A DNA stretch of 53,999 bases, taken from positions 1 through 53,999 of the forward strand of contig NZ_SBJH01000107.1 of assembly GCF_004368405.1 (NCBI RefSeq), written 5' to 3'. Positions 33,548 to 40,400 of this stretch are shown one piece after another. The notes under the pieces were generated by a model, which saw only the letters and a program-made list of their open reading frames with translations, did not search any database and was not told where the DNA came from. This stretch comes from Olivibacter sp. XZL3 (GTDB taxonomy: Bacteria; Bacteroidota; Bacteroidia; Sphingobacteriales; Sphingobacteriaceae). The position numbers and the translations under genes are program-made. Numbering within the stretch: position 1 is the stretch's first letter; every line of letters begins with the position of its first letter.

Positions 33548-34548
33548 CTAGCCAACAGGAATATAGAAATCTTGTACAGCAGATATCCGTTAGATACGAA
33601 GAGGGGCGAAAGCAAGCCGCTCAGTTTGTAAATACGCGGTTATTAGAGGCTTATTGGGAGGTTGGTCGTTATATTATAGAATTTGAACAGGAAGGAGCAA
33701 ACCGAGCAAAGTATGGTAAAGCATTATTAGAGCACTTGGCTTCTGATCTAACGTTACGCCATGGCAAGGGGTTTAGTAGATCGAACCTGAATTACATGAG
33801 GCTGGTTTATCGTTATTATCCAATTTGTGAGGAACTTCCTCACAAATTGAGTTGGACTCATTTATGTGAGTTAGTCAAGATAGATGATCCCTTAGAACGT
33901 TCTTTTTATGAAAAGCAAGCTATTCTCGAAAATTGGAGTACTACTGAACTAAAACGTCAAAAGAAATCTTCTCTCTTTCTCCATTTAGCTGCATCGAAGG
34001 ACAAGCAAGGGATTTTGCAATTAGCCAAGCAAGGCCAATCCATAACCAAACCCGACGATATTATCCGAGATCCTTATGTGCTGGATTTTCTAAAAATACC
34101 GGAGCCTCATCATTATACAGAGTCCGAATTAGAGAACCGGATCATTGAACATCTACAGCATTTCTTATTGGAATTAGGAAAAGGCTTTGCTTTTATCGGC
34201 AGACAATATCGTATTACTTTGGGAAACCGACACCATTATGTCGACTTGGTATTCTATCACCGTATCCTGAAATGTTTCGTGCTGATCGACTTGAAAAGGG
34301 AAGAAGCCGGATATGAAGACGTTGGTCAAATGAATATGTACTTGGGTTATTTTGAAAATGAAGAGAATACTACAGGGGATAATCCGCCGATAGGTATCGT
34401 ATTGGCAAGAGAAAAAGACGATTTGTTAATTCAATATGCTATGCATAACGTTTCATCTCAATTGTTTGTGAGCAAATATCAATTATACTTACCCAATAAG
34501 GAAGAGCTACGTGCTGTTATAGAAGAGACTTTAAGGGAAGAAGAATAG
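33538..34548 (+). CDS. YhcG/DUF1016 family PDDEXK nuclease
   Basis: The 336-residue protein has the two-part DUF1016 layout. The N-terminal helical domain (residues 1-150) contains RLLEAYWEVGRYIIEFEQEG and GKGFSRSNLNYMRLVYRYYP. The C-terminal PD-(D/E)xK domain has ELENRIIEHLQHFLLELGKG, a YRITLGNRHHYVDLVFYH strand with the Asp, and FVLIDLKREE with the Lys. Family members are predicted nucleases linked to mobile elements and defence islands. The gene is intact and its start overlaps the end of the broken MNT-HEPN gene. Its natural target is not known. Confidence 0.88.
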   Translation: MELTSQQEYRNLVQQISVRYEEGRKQAAQFVNTRLLEAYWEVGRYIIEFEQEGANRAKYGKALLEHLASDLTLRHGKGFSRSNLNYMRLVYRYYPICEELPHKLSWTHLCELVKIDDPLERSFYEKQAILENWSTTELKRQKKSSLFLHLAASKDKQGILQLAKQGQSITKPDDIIRDPYVLDFLKIPEPHHYTESELENRIIEHLQHFLLELGKGFAFIGRQYRITLGNRHHYVDLVFYHRILKCFVLIDLKREEAGYEDVGQMNMYLGYFENEENTTGDNPPIGIVLAREKDDLLIQYAMHNVSSQLFVSKYQLYLPNKEELRAVIEETLREEE

Positions 34549-34558
34549 AAAGGCGTAA

Positions 34559-34758
34559 TTTAAGAATCTAATTTACTAAAATCCAAAAGATCATTTGATG
34601 TTACTTCTGGTGCATTAGCTATTTGCCATGACATATTAAATAAATTTAGTGGACGCTATTATGTCGATTTTAGTTTTATCGTTCCTTCAACGACACATCA
34701 AAGTTACAGGTTCTTCTGTGTAGAAGATATCAAAAAGTTAAAACGAAATCTAAAATAA
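34559..34758 (+). pseudogene. Short coding-like remnant, unassigned
   Basis: A frame without ATG reads DVTSGALAICHDILNKFSG, then YYVDFSFIVPSTTHQSYRFF, and a Lys-rich end before TAA at 34756-34758. It looks like protein but matches no family I know, and it abuts the antitoxin gene at 34761 in convergent orientation. Confidence 0.2.
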
Positions 34759-34760
34759 AA

Positions 34761-35036
34761 CTATAAAGCACGATCCTGTGGCACAGATATGATCGGTGCG
34801 CCCAGCACGGCTTCCATTTTGGCCAAAGTTTTCAACGTGATATTATGCGTGCCTTTAAGCCATTTGTTTATTTCGGATGGTTTTTTATCCATCTTTTCGG
34901 CCAAATCTTTTTGCGTGTATCCTTTCTGTTTCAGCAACTCATGGATACGAACAATAATATCCGCGTATTGCCTGACAAAAATCCGGGTTTCTTCCGGAGT
35001 TTCTTTTAATATCTCTTGTGTTACCTTACTTCTCAT
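34761..35036 (-). CDS. HTH-type antitoxin (HigA-like) of a type II pair
   Basis: I prefer the ATG at 35036, giving 91 residues. The C-terminal half is an XRE-type helix-turn-helix: QKGYTQKDLAEKMDKKPSEI followed by NKWLKGTHNITLKTLAKMEA. The N-terminal half is helical (EETRIFVRQYADIIVRIHEL), as in HigA antitoxins that wrap the toxin. The truncated toxin-like gene ends 3 bases before it on the same strand (35039), the HigB-then-HigA order. The antitoxin looks intact and may act as an orphan repressor. Confidence 0.75.
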   Translation of the reverse strand: MRSKVTQEILKETPEETRIFVRQYADIIVRIHELLKQKGYTQKDLAEKMDKKPSEINKWLKGTHNITLKTLAKMEAVLGAPIISVPQDRAL

Positions 35037-35038
35037 GT

Positions 35039-35200
35039 CTATAAAAAAATCTCGCAATCGCCATTATAGTAGCTTATTAATTTTTTAAAGAACCTATCAG
35101 TCTCCGTGTCCGACGAACCATCCCACCTTACGGTGTAAAATGTACAACGGGAAGCTTCATCATCCCAGAGCTCCAATACAAAGTTATTCACTTTTAAGTT
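35039..35200 (-). pseudogene. Truncated HigB-like toxin
   Basis: From about 35200 the minus strand reads NNFVLELWDDEASRCTFYTV, RWDGSSDTETDRFFKKLISY and then YNGDCEIFL before a TAG (35039-35041). I recall the WDDEaxxxTFYTVRxD pattern and the ETDRFF helix as common to a RelE/HigB-like toxin family of about 100-120 residues. Here the reading stops after about 50, so the active-site half is lost. No ATG precedes it; GTG 35191 is the only start in frame. Confidence 0.5.
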
Positions 35201-35232
35201 AATTTCAAAATAGCTTAGTTTGTTTAGTTTAC

Positions 35233-35649
35233 TTATTCGTCATTGGTCTTATCCAACAGCTTCATGATCCTCTCATTCATGGCAATCACGTTTTCCACTA
35301 ATTTGGTGATAAGTTTAGTCTGCTCCTCATTTGTTGTTTGAAAACTACTATTTTCCTGAATTGCGATAGGAGAATTGGGAGAATTGCTGTTTTCTACTAC
35401 ATGACCGGAATTGGATGCTACCAATTGCAAAGGATCAACCTGTAAAAATTCCGAAACTCTTTGAATCAGCTCAATGGTAATTTTACTTTCCCCACGTTCG
35501 TATTTGGTATAGGCTGCTTCAGACAATCCCAGATAATCAGCTACTTCCAATGCTTTCTTTTCCCGAAATTTACGGAAACGGGCTAAATTACGGCCTATGG
35601 TTTTATTTTCTAATACAGTAAAGTGATTGTCTTCGTTTGGTTCTGTCAT
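35233..35649 (-). CDS. XRE-family DNA-binding protein
   Basis: The 138-residue protein has a clear XRE helix-turn-helix: NLARFRKFREKKALEVADYL, LGLSEAAYTKYERGESKITI, and the following helix ELIQRVSEFLQVDP. The C-terminal ~50 residues are polar (Asn/Ser/Gln-rich), with a final helix that may promote oligomers. This type of regulator is frequent at the edges of conjugative transposons and prophages. Its own gene is unbroken. It faces a large intergenic region with an RNA-like structure at 35848-35958, which it could regulate. Confidence 0.85.
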   Translation of the reverse strand: MTEPNEDNHFTVLENKTIGRNLARFRKFREKKALEVADYLGLSEAAYTKYERGESKITIELIQRVSEFLQVDPLQLVASNSGHVVENSNSPNSPIAIQENSSFQTTNEEQTKLITKLVENVIAMNERIMKLLDKTNDE

Positions 35650-36256
35650 CAGTCAATGCTTCGGTTAAGTAAAACAACTATTTCTTAGTGTAAAACTACT
35701 AAAAATTATAGCAAAGGTGAAATAATTTGCAGAAATTCGTGGTTATTACTGATAAACAATGTCAATTAACATTGAATGAATAAAAAGTTTACTTGATTTA
35801 GTAAATTTGCAGAATTTCTGAGAATTTGGAGTTCTGCTTCGAGTCTTGTTCTGGAAACTAGCACTTTCAAAGGTCACAAGATGAGGGGTGAGAAACCCAT
35901 GTTATAAGCATGGGGTTCCCTTCTTATGCGTGACCAGGGTGTGCTAGCCCTCCAGAACCATAGGTTGGGGCCCTGTGCTGATAGCATTAAGCATTAACTT
36001 CTTCCGAAAGACTCGTTAAATAAATAGCGAGCAAATGAACAACCAAACCAAAAACCAAAAGCTTAACCCTGTCTCTTTGTTAAGAGAACCAGCTTGCGAT
36101 GCACTTATTTATAAGTGTAGTGTTTCCAAAAAGCAGTTATTTAAGGTTCTGATTTGTGCGCCCGAATAAGGGTTGTTGAGATTTCTCCATTCCACTGCGT
36201 TCCAGTCGAAATGACGGCGTAGTAATTCCAATTTATTTCTCAACCAAATCTATAAA
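35650..36256. other. Intergenic region with structured element and a short frame
   Basis: Apart from the rod-like structure at 35848-35958, this contains only a 44-codon frame (36035-36169, starting MNNQTKNQKLNPVSLLRE) with no known family. No reverse transcriptase or other retron component is present. Confidence 0.4.
35848..35958 (+). ncRNA. Rod-like hairpin of about 111 bases, candidate structured RNA
   Basis: Four nested helices pair in order. GTTCTGGA (35848-35855) pairs with TCCAGAAC (35951-35958). CTAGCAC (35858-35864) pairs with GTGCTAG (35941-35947). GGTCAC (35872-35877) pairs with GTGACC (35930-35935). GAAACCCATG (35892-35901) pairs with CATGGGGTTC (35909-35918). All are perfect except the last, and small internal loops separate them. 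The terminal loop is seven bases (TTATAAG). The length and rod shape recall regulatory RNAs such as 6S RNA or a retron msd, but neither is supported here. The strand is uncertain because the structure is symmetrical. Confidence 0.55.
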
Positions 36257-36414
36257 ATGAACGATCAATACGTAAGGGGAGAGGTACGGCCTGACGGCTT
36301 GCCGTCAGAAATCAGCTACCGGCTATCAGCTTACTCCCGTCATCATCATAAAAAACAATTAAAAAACGCTTTTTCAAAGCCTTCCCGGCGGCAGAAAAAT
36401 CAACAAGATCAGGC

Positions 36415-36663
36415 TTGGCTACCTTCGGCAAGTATTCCACTATTGTATGGCAATGGTTCGCTATTTCTTCGGGAACTGTTCGAGACTTGTTCGGGTCGGC
36501 TTCGACAACGCTTCGGGTCGGCTTCGACTCGTTCCCGAAGACTTCCCGAAGCGCACCCGAAGAACAGTCGAAGAAATGTCGAAGAAAGTTATACGCAAAT
36601 GCAGCTAATTCCGGAAAAACCGGCGAAGCTTGGTGGAAGGTTTCCCGAAGACCTGTCAACTAA
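36415..36663. repeat. Irregular TTCGGG/CCCGAA-rich repeat region
   Basis: Short motifs such as GTCGGCTTCGAC, TTCGGGAAC and CCCGAAGAC recur in both orientations, so all frames on both strands stay open. In one frame they give LRxxFG-type peptide repeats. I treat this as low-complexity DNA rather than a gene. Confidence 0.5.
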
Positions 36664-36794
36664 AAGCAGCAAAAATATTCCGCACAGTAAATCGACTTTA
36701 ATGCTTTTTACTTTTCCTTGCTGCACTTAAAACGTACTACTTATAACTTACAACTCAAAAGGGCTTTCGCTCTTCCTCTATTTTTATTCAAATG

Positions 36795-37239
36795 CAAAAA
36801 GCTTAGTTTTATATTCCTGGAACTCCCTAATTTTGTAAAGCCGGACGAGGAGATCAGGACGGATATGGATCGTCGGTTCTGGATATTGAAGAACCTAAGT
36901 AAGGCGGACAAGATATCGGCGTTTATGAACAAACGGATTTTCCAGCGGATCTTTAAGATAGCCGAAGTATCGAATCTAAGCAAGGAGGAATTTATGGCTT
37001 ACGAAGCAAGTTTACAGGATAAATGGATATGGGACAGTGCCATGTCTATGGCAGAGAAAAAGGCTGCTGAAAAAGCAGCAAAGGATGTCACTGAAAAAGA
37101 GCGTGCCAAGGCAGAACAGGAGAAATACAATATGCAGTTAACATCTGCCCGTTCCTTAAAAGGGATCGGTGTATTGACAAATGAGCAGATTGCCAAAAGT
37201 TTGAAACTCCCATTGGAAGTAGTAAAAAAATTGAAATAA
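36795..37239 (+). pseudogene. C-terminal part of an Rpn-family recombination-promoting nuclease
   Basis: From about 36795 the frame reads KLSFIFLELPNFVKPDEEIR, then FWILKNLSKADKISAFMNKR, and a coiled Lys/Ala/Glu-rich tail (EKKAAEKAAKDVTEKERAK) ending in a small HTH-like helix (LKGIGVLTNEQIAKSLKLPL). This is the C-terminal half of Rpn/PD-(D/E)xK transposase-like proteins common in Bacteroidota. The catalytic N-terminal ~170 residues are missing and the sequence to the left is unrelated repeat DNA. It is a truncated mobile-element relic. Confidence 0.8.
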
Positions 37240-37496
37240 AAGTACGAAAAAGTAGTGGATTAAATAGGTGGGTATTGAGTACTTACTTGGATTTGTTGAC
37301 GCAAAATCTGCAATACACAAAAAACAGATTTAGCCGATATGCACTAATCCACTGGTTGATATCCTTTCGACAGACCTAAAACAAGCAACAGTTAATTGAC
37401 CAATATAATGATGCTTTGAACAAAGTAAAATTGATATTCTGAACAAAATCTTCTTGATAAAGTTGATCTACCTTTGGTTCTATAAAATAAAAAAAA

Positions 37497-38492
37497 ATGG
37501 AACAAAACAATTATCAGGGAGCTTTGCAGAAACCAATAGGTTCGGGCTTCAATGCACTTTCAACTTCAGAAGAAGTAATTAAAGGAATTGATCTTTCGGG
37601 AAAAGTCGCCATTGTAACAGGCGGCAGTACGGGTATCGGATTGGAAACAGTAAGAACACTTGCAGATTCAGGCGCAACCGTAATAGTTCCTGCAAGAGAT
37701 GTGAAAAAAGCAGAAAAAAACCTACAGTCGATTGCCAATGTAGAGATAGAGACCATGGACCTCATGGAGCCTGCTTCTATTGACAGGTTCGCTGAAACGT
37801 TTTTAATGTCGGGAAGGCCTCTTCATTTGCTTATAAACAATGCGGGAATCATGTGGGTTCCGTTGCGGCGAGACGGCCGGGGTTTTGAATCGCAACTTGC
37901 TACTAATTATTTATCACAGTTTCAGCTTACCTCCAGATTATGGCCTGCCCTTAAAAAGGCTAATGGCGCCAGGGTTGTTAATGTGTCTTCCCAGGGGCAT
38001 CAGTTTGCGCCTTTCAATTTTGATGACCCTAATTTTATAAACCGGGAATATGAAACGCTACAGGGATATGGGCAATCAAAAACAGCGGTTAACTTATTTT
38101 CTCTCGAATTGGACAATCGGGCCAAGGCATTTCATGTAAGAGCCTATTCTTTGAACCCAGGCTCCATTGGAGGGACCGAACTGGCTAGAGAGGCCCCTTT
38201 GGAACTATTTCAGCAGATGGGTTTTTGCGACGCTGAGGGCAATATCTTGCCGGAAGTGGCGGCATCCCTAAAAACCATTCCGCAGGGAGCGGCAACAACC
38301 GTTTGGTGTGCAACAAGCCCCCTGCTCAATGATATAGGAGGAGTGTATTGCAATGATGTAGATATCGCTGAACTGGCGTATGGAGATGCCTTTTCCAGTG
38401 GAGTGAAACCGTATTCACTTGACGAATCCAGTGCAAAACGCCTGTGGACATTAAGTGAAGAAATGACAGGCATAGCCTTTAATGTAGAATAA
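37497..38492 (+). CDS. Short-chain dehydrogenase/reductase, retinol-dehydrogenase-like
   Basis: The 331-residue protein has an N-terminal extension of about 35 residues, then the cofactor motif VAIVTGGSTGIGLETVR, VIVPARDVKKAE with an Arg favouring NADP, LLINNAGIMW, VVNVSSQGHQ for the catalytic Ser, and YGQSKTAVNL for the Tyr/Lys pair. The length and the C-terminal PQGAATTVWCATSP segment resemble retinol- or light-dependent protochlorophyllide-reductase-like SDRs. The substrate is unknown. It is followed after 19 bases by a gene of unknown function and a truncated SDR. Confidence 0.85.
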   Translation: MEQNNYQGALQKPIGSGFNALSTSEEVIKGIDLSGKVAIVTGGSTGIGLETVRTLADSGATVIVPARDVKKAEKNLQSIANVEIETMDLMEPASIDRFAETFLMSGRPLHLLINNAGIMWVPLRRDGRGFESQLATNYLSQFQLTSRLWPALKKANGARVVNVSSQGHQFAPFNFDDPNFINREYETLQGYGQSKTAVNLFSLELDNRAKAFHVRAYSLNPGSIGGTELAREAPLELFQQMGFCDAEGNILPEVAASLKTIPQGAATTVWCATSPLLNDIGGVYCNDVDIAELAYGDAFSSGVKPYSLDESSAKRLWTLSEEMTGIAFNVE

Positions 38493-38511
38493 CCTTAAAA
38501 AAACGATTGAG

Positions 38512-39120
38512 ATGGACAATACCACAGTCACTAATGCAAAGCGCTCTTTGCACAATACGTTAACAAACCTTGGAGTTATGAATATCACATGGAGCTTTAG
38601 TGATAAGATCCAGGCTGAACTAAGGCCAAAATTACATGATGCTGTAAAAATTGCGATCGCCCGGTTTAACAACGACAGCAACAGCCTGCATCTTCAGCAA
38701 AAAGAGGATAGCGACTCCAATTGCCTGAAAATTGAGTTTTCGAAAGGAAAGTTCGTAGACAAAAGGCGCAAAAATATCGCTTACGCAATTAACTTTTTTG
38801 GAATGCTCATAGCTCCTGTTGTGGGCTTCATGGCCGGAGTTCCGGGAGTTTTGCTTTTCAACTACTTTCCCAGGAACATGGTGAGTTCCAGCCTATGGCT
38901 TTCTTCAGAACAGACCGGTTTCAAAAAATACAAAAGGATAAATGTCTGGACTTGGGTACTGTTTGCCAACGCCAAGCAAAAGGAGGATAAGCTAGTCACT
39001 GATTTTTCAGACCGGCTCTATAATGTGCTTAAGAGGGTAGAATTGCAGCAATGGAACCGGCTCTTGCTGGAAAATGCAGCTAAGCCTGTTGAGATAGGTG
39101 GTTTACAATCGATCCAATAA
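38512..39120 (+). CDS. Unknown protein with a central hydrophobic hairpin
   Basis: The 202-residue protein has a charged N-terminal half (NITWSFSDKIQAELRPKL), one or two membrane segments around residues 88-115 (AYAINFFGMLIAPVVGFMAG, VPGVLLFNYF), and a helical C-terminus. I do not recognise the family. It lies 19 bases after the intact SDR and 5 bases before a truncated SDR, so it may be part of that unit. A role in membrane homeostasis would be speculation. Confidence 0.55.
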   Translation: MDNTTVTNAKRSLHNTLTNLGVMNITWSFSDKIQAELRPKLHDAVKIAIARFNNDSNSLHLQQKEDSDSNCLKIEFSKGKFVDKRRKNIAYAINFFGMLIAPVVGFMAGVPGVLLFNYFPRNMVSSSLWLSSEQTGFKKYKRINVWTWVLFANAKQKEDKLVTDFSDRLYNVLKRVELQQWNRLLLENAAKPVEIGGLQSIQ

Positions 39121-39125
39121 ATAGA

Positions 39126-39302
39126 ATGGCAAATTTTGAAAAGAAAGTGGCCCTTATTACGGGTGGCAACAGCGGTATAGGTTATGCTGCAGCAAAAGAG
39201 CTAATAGAAAAAGGGGCAACCGTTATCATAACGGGAAGACGTGAAGAAGCGGTTGAAAAAGCTGCCGGTGAACTTGAGCGCTTAGCGCTCGCTCTCCATT
39301 AG
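39126..39302 (+). pseudogene. Truncated SDR, first 58 codons only
   Basis: MANFEKKVALITGGNSGIGY and ELIEKGATVIITGRREEAVE form the start of a classical NADP-dependent SDR. The frame then enters a palindromic GAGCGC/GCGCTC stretch and stops at TAG 39300-39302. The rest of the gene is missing and the AraC regulator begins 53 bases later. The break is probably a deletion joining the SDR start to the promoter of the next gene. Confidence 0.8.
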
Positions 39303-39355
39303 TAGGTAATTATAAAATCTCTTTGATATTTGTAACTTTATATCATAAAAGGAAT

Positions 39356-40177
39356 ATGGACTTTCAATTAAAATACATAACGCCGGACATTAAGCTTTCC
39401 TGCTATGAAGATAAGCTGTTTAAATCAGAGAACGTCTTTGAACACCATATGCTGGTATGGTTCATTTCAGGTGAAACAAAAATAATTCAGGCGGATGAAA
39501 GCTATATATTCAGAAAAGGAGATATCTTTCTTATCCCGAGGAACCAGTTGGCTACGATCATCAATTACCCTAAAGACGGACTTCCGCATCAGTCGGTTGT
39601 GATGCACTTGTGTACCGATAGGCTTAGGAAGTTTTACGCTAAACTCGATATAAAGCCTAAGATAATTCCCTCACACAAAATACGGAGTTTCGATAAACAT
39701 CCCTTATTGGAAAGCTGCCTTGCTTCATTGATTCCTTATTTTAATATGCAGGAAGCTTTCCCTGAAGAGATCGCGTCCTTAAAAATTACCGAAGCCATCA
39801 GTATTTTAAGGACGACAGACAAAGGCATTGACAGCATTTTAGCCAACTTTGAAGAGCCTTATAAAATTGATTTGTCAAGTTTTATGGAAAAAAACTTTAT
39901 GTTCAATATGCCTTTGGAAAAGTTCGCTTATTTAACAGGGCGCAGTATCGCCACATTCAACAGGGACTTTAGAAAAGCATTTAACATTACGCCACAGAGA
40001 TGGCTTACAAGAAAGCGATTAGAATTGGCCAATTATCAGCTTTCTGAAAAAAGGAAGAAGCCTGTTGAAGTGTGCTACGAGACCGGGTTTGAAAACTTAT
40101 CGCATTTTTCGTATGCTTTCAAAAAGCATTTTGGTTATTCGCCAAGTGCATTTCAGGTAGAAAATGGTAGAAGTTAA
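39356..40177 (+). CDS. AraC-family transcriptional regulator
   Basis: From ATG 39356 the protein has 273 residues. The N-terminal ~160 residues form a cupin-like sensor domain (HHMLVWFISGETKIIQADES, IFRKGDIFLIPRNQL). The C-terminal ~100 residues hold the double HTH: FNMPLEKFAYLTGRSIATFN with FRKAFNITPQRWL, and KPVEVCYETGFENLSHFSYA followed by FKKHFGYSPSAF. The ligand is unknown. The local context of SDR fragments suggests it once controlled them. Confidence 0.87.
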   Translation: MDFQLKYITPDIKLSCYEDKLFKSENVFEHHMLVWFISGETKIIQADESYIFRKGDIFLIPRNQLATIINYPKDGLPHQSVVMHLCTDRLRKFYAKLDIKPKIIPSHKIRSFDKHPLLESCLASLIPYFNMQEAFPEEIASLKITEAISILRTTDKGIDSILANFEEPYKIDLSSFMEKNFMFNMPLEKFAYLTGRSIATFNRDFRKAFNITPQRWLTRKRLELANYQLSEKRKKPVEVCYETGFENLSHFSYAFKKHFGYSPSAFQVENGRS

Positions 40178-40186
40178 ACATCACCC

Positions 40187-40325
40187 GCTTAAACTTAATA
40201 TTGTTGTTTAAGCCATTATCGATGCTGTTCTGCCATATAAGGGGCGACAGTTCCGTACCGTATTTGCCCAGCTTCTCGCCGTAAAACTTACAGGCCCATC
40301 GAGCTGTTTATCTTGTATAAGGTAA
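40187..40325 (-). pseudogene. Coding-like remnant on the minus strand, unassigned
   Basis: The minus strand reads ACKFYGEKLGKYGTELSPLI, then WQNSIDNGLNNNIKFKRVMF with no stop. It looks like a protein fragment without start or end and I cannot name its family. It lies between the AraC gene and the MscS-type gene. Confidence 0.3.
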
Positions 40326-40400
40326 AGACACATGAAGATAGCATTTATTGAGACACCGCCACACCATAGCTACTTTAAAAAGCGAGATATTCTTTTTCTA

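Noticed and set aside
35848-35958. Retron msr-msd
   Set aside because: No reverse transcriptase gene lies within several kb, and the branching G context is not evident.
36257-36730. 157-codon plus-strand frame
   Set aside because: Composition follows the TTCGGG/CCCGAA repeats, with similar open frames on both strands; no known domain.
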